From Guptibacillus hwajinpoensis (GTDB lineage: Bacteria; Bacillota; Bacilli; Bacillales; Guptibacillaceae), in the NCBI RefSeq assembly GCF_020524165.1, contig NZ_JAIVKU010000002.1:62001-126000 (forward strand): 64,000 bases of DNA, given 5' to 3'. Of this stretch, positions 42,289-51,572 are shown piece by piece. The notes under the pieces are model-generated. The model was not told the DNA's origin, ran no database searches, and saw only the letters and a list, made by a program, of their open reading frames with translations. The position numbers and the translations under genes are program-made. Position 1 is the stretch's first letter; each line of letters begins with the position of its first letter.

Positions 42289-43908
42289 ATGAAAAAAATG
42301 CTAGGTTTGTGTATTTTTCTATTTCTATTACTTATTCCAACAAATGCATGGGCCGTTGCGTTTTCGATTGAATCAACGGATATTACTGCCCAGTTGCGCC
42401 AGGATGGTCAGGTAAATGTCACCGAAACCCATACGTATCAATTTGATGGCGATTTTAACGGCATGACGAGAACCCTGATTCCGAAAGAGAAGACAACGAT
42501 AAAAAACGTTCAAGCTTCCGAAAATGGAGCGAAACTTAAGGTGAAGAAAGAGGGAGACCTGTATAAAGTTTACCGCGGGGGCTCTGATGAGACCGTTACT
42601 GTCGATCTCACTTACACGATCAGTCAAGGTGTGGAACGGTTTGAAGATGTGGCTCAGTTTTATTATCCTTTTTTCGATGATAGCAATGAAAGTACTTACG
42701 AAATGATGACGATCACCGTTGTCCCTCCTGAACCTGCAGAAGTGAAGGCAGCGTACGGCTATGATGAAGCTTATGATTCGGTTGAATCGATTGATGATGG
42801 GACAGTGGTATTCCACCTGGGTAAAGTCCCAAGCGAAGAGAAAGGGGATATTCGCGTTGCGTATGATGCATCGCTATTTCCTGATGCCTCTCTGACAGCT
42901 GAAAAATCGGTGCTTGATAAGATTCTTTCGGATAAAGAGAAAATGGATGCAGAAGTAGCCGCAAAAACAGCAGGGAAAGAGCAATGGAGTGACGTTGCCC
43001 CCGTGATTGTTGGGGTGCTGCTTCTAATTGCAACTGGATTGATCGTTCAGGCAATCATGAGAAAAAGGCAGACTGGCAATGAAGTGAAACGACAGCTTAG
43101 CGGTAATGGACGGTTTCCTGATACGAATATGAGTTTACCTGCAACGCTTTTATTTACATCTGGAAACCTGAAAACATCTGCCATTATCGCTTCTCTACTC
43201 GAGCTTGTGAGAAAGGGCAAGATTGAGAAAATCTCCGATAATGAATTTGAGCTTGTGAGTAGAAATACGGATTATGAACACGAAACGAGATTAATTGAAT
43301 GGTTGTTTGATGACATTGCTTCCAGTCCTATTTTTCACATCGATGATTTGGAACGTTATGTGGAACAGAAGAAAAACCATGAGAAGTACCAAAGAAGTTT
43401 CTCAGACTGGAAGGAAGCAGTACGAAGAGAGTATAAGCACTATATCCTGACTGAAAAAGCGGTGAAGACACGCTGGATTTCAGGTGTTGCCGGATTAATA
43501 TCTTTTGCAAGCATCTTTTTGTTTGCTTACCATGAACTGTTTTTCTGGATGTTTTCGGTTACGTTGCTTTTTGTTTTCTTCCTTATTTTTGCCGTTGCGT
43601 ATCGTCCATTAAATGAAGAGGGAAGAAGATTGAAGGAGGAACTGACTCCGCTCAAGCTAAGCGATGAGTGGAAATCGTGGGAAAAAGAAGAACAAGTGCC
43701 TGCTTTGCTGTATCAAATCGGGGTGGGGAAACGTAAGATGTCCACTTACGCCTCGCCCAATAATGACTGGATGGTTTACCTTCTTCTTGCTGAAACCTTT
43801 CAATCAGGTTTTGATCAAGCAGATCAACATACCGCCGTATCGGCTGCTAGCAGTGCTGGTGGGGGAACAGGCGCAGGTGGGGGTGGCGGAGGATCTGGGG
43901 CGTTTTAG
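42289..43908 (+). CDS. DUF2207 membrane protein with Gly-rich tail
   Basis: ATG 42289 is preferred over 42268 because GAAAGAAGGG lies 7-8 bases ahead. A signal peptide (LCIFLFLLLIPTNAWAVAF) is followed by an extracytoplasmic beta domain with the DUF2207 pattern VNVTETHTYQFDGDFNGMTR and VDLTYTISQGVERFEDVAQF. A helix follows (VIVGVLLLIATGLIVQAI, ~240), then a cytosolic winged-helix-like part (TSAIIASLLELVRKGKIEKI), two more helices (~405-450) and a terminal GGGTGAGGGGGGSGAF. This is the usual layout of the family, whose function is unknown. Single gene; AACCAG-type hairpin downstream. Confidence 0.8.
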   Translation: MKKMLGLCIFLFLLLIPTNAWAVAFSIESTDITAQLRQDGQVNVTETHTYQFDGDFNGMTRTLIPKEKTTIKNVQASENGAKLKVKKEGDLYKVYRGGSDETVTVDLTYTISQGVERFEDVAQFYYPFFDDSNESTYEMMTITVVPPEPAEVKAAYGYDEAYDSVESIDDGTVVFHLGKVPSEEKGDIRVAYDASLFPDASLTAEKSVLDKILSDKEKMDAEVAAKTAGKEQWSDVAPVIVGVLLLIATGLIVQAIMRKRQTGNEVKRQLSGNGRFPDTNMSLPATLLFTSGNLKTSAIIASLLELVRKGKIEKISDNEFELVSRNTDYEHETRLIEWLFDDIASSPIFHIDDLERYVEQKKNHEKYQRSFSDWKEAVRREYKHYILTEKAVKTRWISGVAGLISFASIFLFAYHELFFWMFSVTLLFVFFLIFAVAYRPLNEEGRRLKEELTPLKLSDEWKSWEKEEQVPALLYQIGVGKRKMSTYASPNNDWMVYLLLAETFQSGFDQADQHTAVSAASSAGGGTGAGGGGGGSGAF

Positions 43909-43942
43909 AATAGGACCGACAATAAGCTTATAAGAAAAAAGG

Positions 43943-43990
43943 AAAACCAGGATCTAATCTTTTCTGTGATTAAGTTACCTGGTTTTTTTC
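43943..43990. terminator. AACCAG-type hairpin terminator
   Basis: AAAACCAGGATCTAATC pairs imperfectly with GATTAAGTTACCTGGTTTT and is followed by T-runs; it lies between convergent genes but here without REP-like ends. Confidence 0.75.
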
Positions 43991-44001
43991 TTTTGTATTG
44001 A

Positions 44002-44721
44002 TTAATAAAACATCGGTATAAAAATGACCTGCATTCCAATATGCGCAACCATATGAGCAAGGACGCTAAACACGAATCCATGCTTCCAATAAAGGTAACC
44101 GAAAAACATGCCACCGATGCCATTTAGAATTAGCGCTCTAGTCGTAACAACGAAGCTTAAATCGCCAAATATTAATGCATTTGCAGGTAAATGTCCAACT
44201 GCAAACAGCAAGCTTGTAAGGATAATGGCGATCCAGTAAGACTTGTTGGCTGGCTCTTTCCCTTTTCGGATTTTGCTAATGAGAAAAATGATGAGCGTCA
44301 TGCCGAGCAGGCGCATCATCACTTCTTCGACAATTCCTCCATAGAATACGCCCCCGAGTAAGCCGGACAACGAAAATGTTGGGGGATTCGTTTCTAACTC
44401 TGGCAGAAGTTTTGAAAAAAGCGCAGCGTCGCTTGCGATAATCGTGAATCCTGTGATGAGTCCGAATAAGAGGGCAAGACCTGCGCCTCTTCGTGCCTTT
44501 GTTTTATCGATTAATTGAAAGGGCGTCTTTTTTTGTAGTAGCAAGCCAATTAGACTGAGTAGAAAGGTTAAGACGCCTGCTTGAATCGTTAGGGCCAGGC
44601 TAAGCACGCTTTCATCAGGCAGATCGATACTGCCGCTGAGAGCCAAACCTTGTGCCACAAAGTATCCCCCGATTGCGCCGAGCAAAGCGAATAATGCACT
44701 TAATAATAAGGCTTTTTTCAT
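44002..44721 (-). CDS. CPBP-family intramembrane metalloprotease
   Basis: ATG 44721 is chosen; the longer frame to 44820 would overlap the regulator gene. The 239-residue protein has about seven hydrophobic segments and the CPBP motifs EEVMMRLLG (EExxxR), LFAVGHLPAN and an H/N region near the C-terminus (VLAHMVAHIGMQ). These are membrane proteases related to Rce1, in Bacilli often linked to bacteriocin self-protection or wall stress. It is 8 bases from the upstream regulator gene, so the two are co-transcribed. Confidence 0.8.
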   Translation of the reverse strand: MKKALLLSALFALLGAIGGYFVAQGLALSGSIDLPDESVLSLALTIQAGVLTFLLSLIGLLLQKKTPFQLIDKTKARRGAGLALLFGLITGFTIIASDAALFSKLLPELETNPPTFSLSGLLGGVFYGGIVEEVMMRLLGMTLIIFLISKIRKGKEPANKSYWIAIILTSLLFAVGHLPANALIFGDLSFVVTTRALILNGIGGMFFGYLYWKHGFVFSVLAHMVAHIGMQVIFIPMFY

Positions 44722-44728
44722 GGTGCAC

Positions 44729-45280
44729 TCACTCTCCTTCGTTCCACTTTTCGCCAGGTTCCGGTAGAAAAATTTGTACCATATGAATGGTGCGCTGGTC
44801 CTTGTTCGTTCTTCTCGCATTGTATTTCTTATAGACGTCGATGAGGTCTTTGCGCATGCAATGAAACTCGTCTTCCGTCAAGTGAAGTTCCACCTTGTTG
44901 GAACCAAAAGGATTTTTTTCAATCGTGTGATCACTTTTAATGTATGCTTCCGTTTTGTTTAATAAGTCAAAATAGAGGGTGGTTAGGAGCTGCATTTGCT
45001 CATCTTCGGTCATGGTCTTGAAATCACCCGCATTGATTCTCGGTCCATCCTTATGGAGCGAATACGCCTTTTCGACAGCACCCCGAATTTGCTTTTCATC
45101 AATGACAGCAATGATGTTTTCTTTCTTTAAGAAGATATTCAGATGGCGATAGAGCGTTGCCTGTGGAATTTGAGGTAGACCGGTTACCATTTCATAGCCG
45201 GTTGCATTGCCTTTCGCAAGATATTGGATGATTTTCATTCGAAAAGGATGCAAAATGATATCTGCTTTAGATTGACGCAT
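44729..45280 (-). CDS. ArsR-like winged-helix transcriptional regulator
   Basis: The 183-residue protein has an N-terminal winged helix (LHPFRMKIIQYLAKGNATGY, LPQIPQATLYRHLNIFLKKE, about residues 10-60) followed by an acidic helical domain (EDEQMQLLTTLYFDLL). The architecture is that of HTH_20-type regulators paired with membrane proteins. It is cotranscribed with the CPBP protease, so it probably controls that pair and may respond to membrane stress; the ligand is unknown. Confidence 0.75.
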   Translation of the reverse strand: MRQSKADIILHPFRMKIIQYLAKGNATGYEMVTGLPQIPQATLYRHLNIFLKKENIIAVIDEKQIRGAVEKAYSLHKDGPRINAGDFKTMTEDEQMQLLTTLYFDLLNKTEAYIKSDHTIEKNPFGSNKVELHLTEDEFHCMRKDLIDVYKKYNARRTNKDQRTIHMVQIFLPEPGEKWNEGE

Positions 45281-45595
45281 ATAATCTCCTCTTTTTTGCT
45301 AAGAAGTTGTTTGCTCCATTTCTTCCTCCTGTGTAGCTCCTCTAAATTTATGCCCTCGGTTCAGTCCTTTGTGGTTAGAAAGTAGGAGCCAACTTTATTT
45401 TATTTTGTGAGATAAGTCTCTCCGTCAAATGTCCTTTTCTTTTGAACAGCGAGTTAAAAAAACTCCGTGTAAAACGACCTATTTTTCCTAAATATGTTAG
45501 TTCAAACGTTTCGTTTTCGCTAGACATTAGAGGGAAGGTGACGAAAAGCGAGAATGACAGAATGGTAAAGTCTTTTAAATTAGAGGAGGAATGAC
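45281..45595. other. Divergent intergenic region
   Basis: It separates the HTH gene from the first carboxypeptidase gene. A partial relative of the dispersed palindrome, GTTCAAACGTTTCG (45499-45512), and T-rich runs are all I see; no promoter is clear enough to name. Confidence 0.35.
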
Positions 45596-46774
45596 GTGAA
45601 GAAAAAGGTATCGTTGTTGTGCAGTACGCTATTATTGTCATCTGTATTTAGCCCCACGATGGCAGCGCCGAACGATAAGCCTGTTCAGGCACAAAGTCAA
45701 GAATACGCCATTTCTGGATTTATTAGTCATGCGGAGCTCAGTAAAAAACTTCAGCAAATTGATCGGAACAGCCAGGGACAGGTGAATGTAGAAGTCGCTG
45801 GATATTCGAATCAAGGTCGCGAGATTTATAAAGCGACGGTAGGATCAGGCGAGAAAGTCATTCTCGTGCAAAGTGAAATTCATGGAAACGAAAAGACGGG
45901 AACGGCGGCTCTGTTGAATTTACTTCAGCAGCTAGGATCGAATTCACCTGAAGCAAAGAAGATTCGAAGTGAAGTGACCATCGTTGCGATGCCGATGATT
46001 AATCCAGATGCGACTGAGTTAAATCGTCGTGGAAATGACATGTCGTGGAGTGAAGTGGTGAACGATTTTCCTCAGCTATCTAGTGCGTCGCCGTCCTGGA
46101 ACTATTACACGTATACGAATCAATATTGGGATTATGCTTCAAATCCAGGTTTTGACGTAAATCGAGACTTTAATCCTGATCTAAATTATGTGCCGCAACC
46201 AGACGATTTTCCTAATGATTCTTCTAATCCTGGCTGGTACATTACCCCAGAAGCGCAAACAGTTCGAGATGTGTACAAAGGGTTGTTGAATGAGTTTGGC
46301 AAAGTGGATGTGTTCGTCGATTTGCATCATCAGGGTGAGTATTTTGTTGAGGGAACCGATGATAAAGTGACGCTTTCCATTTCAGGCGATTTTGTTCCAG
46401 ATCCTAATAGCGAAGAAGGAGCAAAGTACAGGGAGTATGCTGATACATACGATGGTGACTTTTCAAAACAGTTAAATGTTGCGGCTTATAACGCGCTACA
46501 GGAACGAGGCAATTCGCCATTTGATCACATCACGCTGTATCCGCAAGATCTTGATTTACCTGGTACCGCGCTCGGATCGTTTGCCCTTAATGGAAGTGGC
46601 GCTGTGCTGTTTGAAGTGACAGGGCAAACGCAAAGCTACGGTCAAAAAGAAAATGGCAGACTCATTAAAGCGGTTGAAATCGGCCTTTATGGGATTATTA
46701 ATGGCGTGACGAGCGGGGATGTGTATGAGATTGATCCTAATGCGTATGACGATATTCCTTTAACCGAACGTTAA
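45596..46774 (+). CDS. Secreted M14 zinc carboxypeptidase
   Basis: GTG start with GAGGAGG upstream. A signal peptide (VSLLCSTLLLSSVFSPTMAA) leads to an M14 domain. Zinc ligands come from SEIHGNEKTGTAALLNLL (HxxE) and VDLHHQGEYFVEG (third ligand); the specificity segment contains NPDATELNRRGND and DVNRDFNPD, and the general base is probably the Glu in AVLFEVTGQTQ. It trims peptides outside the cell. A paralogue follows 57 bases downstream; the two differ in length (392 and 350 residues). Confidence 0.85.
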   Translation: MKKKVSLLCSTLLLSSVFSPTMAAPNDKPVQAQSQEYAISGFISHAELSKKLQQIDRNSQGQVNVEVAGYSNQGREIYKATVGSGEKVILVQSEIHGNEKTGTAALLNLLQQLGSNSPEAKKIRSEVTIVAMPMINPDATELNRRGNDMSWSEVVNDFPQLSSASPSWNYYTYTNQYWDYASNPGFDVNRDFNPDLNYVPQPDDFPNDSSNPGWYITPEAQTVRDVYKGLLNEFGKVDVFVDLHHQGEYFVEGTDDKVTLSISGDFVPDPNSEEGAKYREYADTYDGDFSKQLNVAAYNALQERGNSPFDHITLYPQDLDLPGTALGSFALNGSGAVLFEVTGQTQSYGQKENGRLIKAVEIGLYGIINGVTSGDVYEIDPNAYDDIPLTER

Positions 46775-46831
46775 GTTTATAGAATTGTAAGCGGGTTCAA
46801 AAATAGTGAAAACCATTTTAGGAGGATAACA

Positions 46832-47884
46832 GTGAAGAAACAAATTCTAACGTTAACAGTGGCAGGAACAATGCTCGTATCTGGATCTTTTTTAACAGGG
46901 AATACCGTTTTAGCTGGCGAGAATGGACCGAATGGACCGAACTATGGTGGCAATGAAACGATCAAAAATGAGCGTTTGCATTCATATGAAGAAATGGTGA
47001 GCTTTTTAGAAAAAATTGAACAGCGATCAGATGCGCTGGAACTTGAGGTGTACGGTCAGTCGGTGAAAGGGAGAGATCTTTACCTCGCGAAGTTTGGTAG
47101 CATGAATCCGGATAATCCCACGATTCTGTTCTTAACGCAGCAGCACGGGAACGAAACGTTAACGACAGAAGGCGCACTTGAAATGATTAAATATTTATCG
47201 TCGAATGGAAAAGATGTGCAGAACATTCTAGATAACGTGAATGTGCTGATTGCGCCGCGACTTAATGTGGACGGGGCAGAAGGGGATGTGAATTTCTCCT
47301 TAGAAGACTATGTTTCCGGCACGCATACGCGCTATAACGCCAACGAAGTTGATTTGAACCGTGATCACGTCGATCGCGAGCAGCCTGAAACAAAGGCACT
47401 ACACGAAAATGTGCTGCAGAAATACTCGCCGGATTATATGATCGATCTGCACCATCAAGGAACACAAACGACGCTAGGTGACACAGGTGAACTTGTCTCA
47501 GGATCAATTCTGTATCCGACTAACGAGAATGTTGATCCGGAAGTCGTAGAGCAGTCTAAGGAACTCGGTGCAGTCGTGTACAACGCGGTTGAAGCGAAAG
47601 GATACGGACTGCTTTCGAAATATCCAGGCGGAAGTGCGCCAACGATCAGCCGAAACGGACTCGCGATGGAATATGGCATTGCAACGCTTCTCTTTGAAAT
47701 GCGCGGCATGGCCGATCATTATCGCGATGATTATGTGCTCGGACAGAAGAGCAATGGCTACTTGATTCAACAGGCCGTAACAGCCATGAAAGCGAGCCTA
47801 AATGCGCTAGCAGACGATTCCATTGATTCAGCGGATACGTCTTTCTGGGATACACTTCCTGATAGCAATTATGATGGGGAGTAA
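46832..47884 (+). CDS. Secreted M14 zinc carboxypeptidase, paralogue
   Basis: GTG start with AGGAGG upstream. Signal peptide (ILTLTVAGTMLVSGSFLTGN), then QQHGNETLTTEGALEMIKYL (HxxE), APRLNVDGAEGDVNF, EVDLNRDHVDREQPETKAL, DLHHQGTQTTLGD and LLFEMRGMADHYRDDYVLG (Glu base). Same overall plan as the preceding gene, so probably an old tandem duplication. Together they would digest peptides or wall stems in the medium. Strong terminator after it. Confidence 0.85.
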   Translation: MKKQILTLTVAGTMLVSGSFLTGNTVLAGENGPNGPNYGGNETIKNERLHSYEEMVSFLEKIEQRSDALELEVYGQSVKGRDLYLAKFGSMNPDNPTILFLTQQHGNETLTTEGALEMIKYLSSNGKDVQNILDNVNVLIAPRLNVDGAEGDVNFSLEDYVSGTHTRYNANEVDLNRDHVDREQPETKALHENVLQKYSPDYMIDLHHQGTQTTLGDTGELVSGSILYPTNENVDPEVVEQSKELGAVVYNAVEAKGYGLLSKYPGGSAPTISRNGLAMEYGIATLLFEMRGMADHYRDDYVLGQKSNGYLIQQAVTAMKASLNALADDSIDSADTSFWDTLPDSNYDGE

Positions 47885-47920
47885 GTAAGAAGCGATGCTC
47901 AAATGAAAAACATTATCTGA

Positions 47921-47967
47921 AAAGCGACTACTCGGTTAACGTTTTAAGCGAGTAGTCGCTTTTTTTA
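47921..47967 (+). terminator. Terminator of the carboxypeptidase pair
   Basis: AAAGCGACTACTCG and CGAGTAGTCGCTTT pair perfectly and are followed by five more T. Confidence 0.85.
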
Positions 47968-48318
47968 TGATTACAATAGGGAGTTTTGAAAAGGAAATAA
48001 GCTTTTGTTTTTAATGATTCATAGGAAAATTTTGTTTACTGAAACCAAGGAGAATAGGGCAACGATCATGCTGGTTTTAGAAGAGTATGTGAAAATGCTA
48101 AATTTGATGGCGGCCGATATTTTTTATTTATCAAAGTTTCACCAGGATAGTAGCGCGCTTCTCTTGAAAATTTCAGCGTTCCCCGAGTTATTTCCGTTTC
48201 TAGTTATCAGCTTAATATTTCCTATCCTTCGACAGAACCTCTCATGGTTTCTGGTTCCTAGTACCTATATAATAGAGTAGTGTTATGACACAATTTGGGA
48301 AAAATGGGGGATGGATGC
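47968..48318. other. Intergenic region upstream of the CWB2 protein
   Basis: A 91-codon frame (48005-48280) has no ribosome site and an unconvincing composition. TATAAT at 48268-48273 with a poor -35 may be the promoter of the next gene. Confidence 0.35.
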
Positions 48319-49767
48319 ATGAGGAAAGCGTTACTTTATTTGTTAGTGGCTTTATTGCTTGGGGGACTTTCGCTACCTGTGAATGGGTATGCAGCAAGTG
48401 ATGAACACGGTGAATTGAAAAATGAGATTAATAAGGTGAGGCAGGAGAAGGGAACGACTTTTTCAAAAGAAGAATTGGACAAAATTCAGACACAGGTAAA
48501 AGAAAAACTTGCTACTGATCCTAATAAAGTAAAAACGCTGACGGATTATTGGGAGAATGAACCGAATGATTCGTTCAATCAAGCGAATCTACTAAATCTG
48601 GATGATACCGTGTACGGCACGTTCGAATGGGAAGATGTCGATGTCTATCAAGTTGAAGTGAAAAATCCGATGGAATTGCTCGTCTCTGGTACGGCGCAGA
48701 GAGGGATTGATCTTGGGTTTTTACTTGCAGATGGCTATGGGAATTGGTTGGAGCCAGATGGTTCTGATGTCTACGACGGCATTCAGGTTCAGCTCTACGT
48801 GATTCCTGAAGGAACTTATTATATTGGCGCTCTTGATTTAAATGGCGGCGGCTCTGATAGCATGTATGCCCTATCCGCTATGAATATGGAATATATTCAA
48901 CGTATTTCAGGTGATGATCGCTATGAAACGGCAATCGAGATTGCGAGAGCTGGTTGGCCTGATGGAGCAGATAACGTTGTGCTTGCGACTGGCACGACTT
49001 TTCCAGATGCGTTAGCAGGAGCCCCTCTTGCATTTCAAATGGATGCTCCGATTTTATTAACACCAAAAGCCAAGCTTGATAATCGGGTCAGAGATTTAAT
49101 GAAAGAGTTTGGCGTGAAGAAGGTTACGATTCTTGGTGGACCGAATGCTGTTTCATCAGCAGTAGAAAATGAATTAAAACAAGAGTTGAAGTTAAGTGTG
49201 AATCGCATTCAAGGAGAAAATCGATATGAAACGGCAGCAGCAATTGCGGAGACGCTTCTTCCTAATCGAACGGCAGTTGTAGCGTACGGAGGAAACTTCC
49301 CGGATGCCCTTTCCATGGCACCTTATGCGGCGATGTACGGTCATCCGATCTTTCTAACGGATCAAAATGAGCTATCTCAAGCAACTAAGAAAGCCATGTC
49401 CAATTATACGAAAACGTATGTCATTGGTGGTCCGAATGCAATCAGTGAGAAAGTTGCGAGACAACTTCCTGGACCAACAAGAATACAAGGGAATGATCGC
49501 TATGAAACTTCGATTGCTGTGGCTAAGAAGCTTGATCTTCCAACAGGTTTTGTCTTTATCGCTACTGGTGAAGGGTTTGCTGACGCGTTAACTGGCTCTG
49601 TTTTAGCTGCTAAATTTGGTGCACCAACGATCTTAACGAAAAAGAATCAGCTCCCTGACTCTACTTATCAGTTCTTCAAAGAAGAGCAAACCACTGATTA
49701 CATTATTTTAGGTGGGGAAAGTGCTGTAGGAACGGGTGTAGAGAATGATATTTTTTCAGTGGAGTGA
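48319..49767 (+). CDS. Secreted protein with three CWB2 cell-wall-binding repeats
   Basis: ATG 48319 is chosen because GGGGGATGG precedes it and the protein then begins with a clear signal peptide (ALLYLLVALLLGGLSLPVNG). Residues ~75-190 hold a pre-peptidase C-terminal-like beta domain (NEPNDSFNQANLLNLDDTVY, YYIGALDLNGGGSDSMYALS). The rest is three CWB2 repeats starting ISGDDRYETAIEIARAGW, IQGENRYETAAAIAETL and IQGNDRYETSIAVAKKL. The last repeat ends with YIILGGESAVGTGVENDIFS, and a second, detached repeat end lies downstream at 49820-49903. The protein is held in the wall by anionic polymers; its own activity is not apparent. Confidence 0.82.
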   Translation: MRKALLYLLVALLLGGLSLPVNGYAASDEHGELKNEINKVRQEKGTTFSKEELDKIQTQVKEKLATDPNKVKTLTDYWENEPNDSFNQANLLNLDDTVYGTFEWEDVDVYQVEVKNPMELLVSGTAQRGIDLGFLLADGYGNWLEPDGSDVYDGIQVQLYVIPEGTYYIGALDLNGGGSDSMYALSAMNMEYIQRISGDDRYETAIEIARAGWPDGADNVVLATGTTFPDALAGAPLAFQMDAPILLTPKAKLDNRVRDLMKEFGVKKVTILGGPNAVSSAVENELKQELKLSVNRIQGENRYETAAAIAETLLPNRTAVVAYGGNFPDALSMAPYAAMYGHPIFLTDQNELSQATKKAMSNYTKTYVIGGPNAISEKVARQLPGPTRIQGNDRYETSIAVAKKLDLPTGFVFIATGEGFADALTGSVLAAKFGAPTILTKKNQLPDSTYQFFKEEQTTDYIILGGESAVGTGVENDIFSVE

Positions 49768-49773
49768 TTGATT

Positions 49774-49803
49774 GGTGCCTGTCACCACCCGGTATTTGTC
49801 ACT
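49774..49803. repeat. GGTGCCTGTCACCACCC repeat, copy 1
   Basis: GGTGCCTGTCACCACCCGGT then ATTTGTCACT begins 6 bases after a stop codon. It contains the small inverted repeat GGTG/CACC. Two more copies lie at 49960 and 55914. Confidence 0.7.
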
Positions 49804-49819
49804 AATTGTCGTTTTGTTT

Positions 49820-49903
49820 AGAGATGATTCCAATCAGCTTTATCTACTTGGTGGAGAGTCAGCGATAAGTGAGAAAGTGAAGCGCCAGTTATTAGAGAAT
49901 TAG
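49820..49903 (+). pseudogene. Detached C-terminal end of a CWB2 repeat
   Basis: The frame reads DSNQLYLLGGESAISEKVKR and stops after QLLEN. This is the standard ending of a CWB2 domain, yet it lies beyond the stop of the CWB2 gene, separated by a GGTGCCTGTCACC repeat. No start codon or ribosome site is present. It is either the original 3' end displaced by the repeat or a leftover from a tandem duplication. Confidence 0.65.
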
Positions 49904-49920
49904 GATATAGAATGATGGAG

Positions 49921-49947
49921 AAGCTCGGGGGAGACCCGGGCTTTTTT
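49921..49947 (+). terminator. Terminator after the CWB2 locus
   Basis: AAGCTCGGG and CCCGGGCTT enclose a short loop, followed by a T-run. Its place after the detached repeat end suggests that end was once the real gene end. Confidence 0.8.
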
Positions 49948-49959
49948 GTATGGTGCATA

Positions 49960-49988
49960 GTGCCTGTCACCACCCGAAGTGTGTCACT
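49960..49988. repeat. GGTGCCTGTCACCACCC repeat, copy 2
   Basis: GTGCCTGTCACCACCCGAAG then TGTGTCAC; diverges from the others after the CCCG. Confidence 0.65.
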
Positions 49989-50102
49989 ATTTGTCGAAGT
50001 AGCGTTTAGAGTTGGAATCATAGGTTTTGGGGCCATTCATGAACGCTTCCTTTACGAAATACACTTATAGTATAGCCTGCTGCATAATTGGGAGGAGATT
50101 CT

Positions 50103-51368
50103 ATGGCGGTTCATACGGTGGTAAGTGGGGATAATCTCTGGCGCCTTTCATCGGCTTATGGTGTGCCGATATTAACGATAAAGACGGTGAACGGACTTAT
50201 CTCTGATCGGCTTGTTCCAGGATTAAACCTGTATATCCCGGATCAGGATCTACCCGAACGATTTTATCAGCTTAAACAGGGCGACACGTTTTGGAATCTC
50301 TCTCAACAATATAAAACTTCGGTTCAAGCGATTGTTGCTGCTAATCCGACATTGAATCCGAGCGCTCTCCCAGTAGGCGCGAGAATTCGAATTCCTACAT
50401 TAGAAAAGTATGAAATGAAAACGCTGCTCTTTTTTGATGCGATCGAAGGTTCTTCTTATCTTGAAACGCTGAAGAATCTGGCTGCTTCCATTACTTATTT
50501 AGCGGTATTTACGTATTCCTTTACACCGACAGGAGAGGTTATTCCCATCAATGATGAAGAGATTTTAGAACAGGCAAAAGTCCTCGACATTAAGCCGTTG
50601 CTTGTTATTAGCAATTATGAAGGACAGATGTTTAGCCCTGAATTAGCTGACGTCGTTCTTCAAAGCAAAGAAAAAAGAAGCACGCTTGTACAAAGTCTTG
50701 TAACAAATGTGAAGAAAAAGGGATATGCAGGCGTTAGCGTTGATTTTGAATTTGTGCCACCAGAAAGAAGAAAGGATTTCACCGCATTTATGCAGGAGTT
50801 AAAGAAGGGACTTGGCAATCTAACGCTTCAGCTTAATGCGCATGCGAAAAGCAGCGATATGCCAACAAATCGACTCGTTGGCTTTCTTGATTATCGAGCT
50901 GTTGGTGAGATCGTCGACATCGTTTCCGTTATGACAATCGACTATGGTTATGCGATTGGACCACCTGCACCGATCGCACCGGTCTGGTGGGTAGAAGAGA
51001 TGTTAATGTATGCAATAGGTCAGATTAATCCCCGCAAAGTGATGATGGCGATGAGTCTTTATGGATACGATTGGGCATTGCCCTCGCAGAAGCCCGCTGA
51101 AATGATTCCGGTGCAAAATGCGCAAAATCGTGCGATTAGTGGTTGGCTACCCATTCAATACAATCAGACCGCACAGGCCCCAACTTACAGCTATAATCTG
51201 TTAGATAAAGAACATATCGTGTGGTTTGAGGACATTGAAAGCATGAAAGCCAAGTATAAACAAATGCAAGCCTATGATCTGCTTGGCGCTACTTATTGGC
51301 GATTGCGTTTTCCGTTTCCGCAGAATTGGGCGTATGTGGAGAAGAATATGCAGGTTTTGAAGGGTTAA
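50103..51368 (+). CDS. sleL: LysM-GH18 spore cortex-lytic enzyme, SleL/YaaH-like
   Basis: ATG 50103 has GGGAGGAG 6 bases ahead. The 421-residue protein has two LysM domains (HTVVSGDNLWRLSSAYGVPI; LKQGDTFWNLSQQYKTSV) and a GH18 barrel with the catalytic segment GYAGVSVDFEFVPPERR (Asp and Glu) and MTIDYGYAIGPPAPIAPVWW. Length, order and sequence match Bacillus SleL/YaaH, an N-acetylglucosaminidase that digests cortex fragments during germination. No signal peptide, as usual for spore-deposited SleL. A dispersed palindrome overlaps the stop codon. Confidence 0.85.
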   Translation: MAVHTVVSGDNLWRLSSAYGVPILTIKTVNGLISDRLVPGLNLYIPDQDLPERFYQLKQGDTFWNLSQQYKTSVQAIVAANPTLNPSALPVGARIRIPTLEKYEMKTLLFFDAIEGSSYLETLKNLAASITYLAVFTYSFTPTGEVIPINDEEILEQAKVLDIKPLLVISNYEGQMFSPELADVVLQSKEKRSTLVQSLVTNVKKKGYAGVSVDFEFVPPERRKDFTAFMQELKKGLGNLTLQLNAHAKSSDMPTNRLVGFLDYRAVGEIVDIVSVMTIDYGYAIGPPAPIAPVWWVEEMLMYAIGQINPRKVMMAMSLYGYDWALPSQKPAEMIPVQNAQNRAISGWLPIQYNQTAQAPTYSYNLLDKEHIVWFEDIESMKAKYKQMQAYDLLGATYWRLRFPFPQNWAYVEKNMQVLKG

Positions 51369-51384
51369 ACAAACGTTTGAATAA
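51365..51384. repeat. Dispersed palindrome overlapping the sleL stop codon
   Basis: TTAAACAAACGTTTGAATAA supplies the TAA stop; one change from the common form. Confidence 0.7.
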
Positions 51385-51410
51385 ATTTCATAAGTAAGGT
51401 CGTACGATTA

Positions 51411-51443
51411 GAATCACAAAGGTGCATTTTGTGATTCTTTTTT
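51411..51443 (+). terminator. Terminator after sleL
   Basis: GAATCACAAA and TTTGTGATTC with a T-run of six. Confidence 0.8.
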
Positions 51444-51514
51444 GTGTTATAGTTTTGAATCTAAACCATTTTACGGTAAAATTCGTTATTTTTATCACTA
51501 AAATGTTAATTTTT

Positions 51515-51543
51515 TGAACCGATCTTGGGAAGTAGGTCGTCTA
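51515..51543 (+). promoter_or_regulatory. Putative autoregulated ECF promoter
   Basis: TGAACC (51515-51520) and CGTCTA (51538-51543) with a 17-base spacer match ECF promoters of Bacillus (AAC in the -35, CGT in the -10). It lies 30 bases before the sigma-factor start, the expected place for self-activation. Confidence 0.6.
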
Positions 51544-51572
51544 TCTTACAGGGAAATTCAGGGGGGAGCTCG

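Noticed and set aside
48005..48280. 91-codon frame upstream of the CWB2 gene
   Set aside because: No ribosome binding site, no family resemblance, and low-complexity hydrophobic composition from AT-rich spacer DNA.
51365..51384. CcpA cre site suspected in the AAACGTTT palindrome
   Set aside because: The positions that should be TG and CA are A/T rich in all copies, and most copies lie after genes rather than at promoters.
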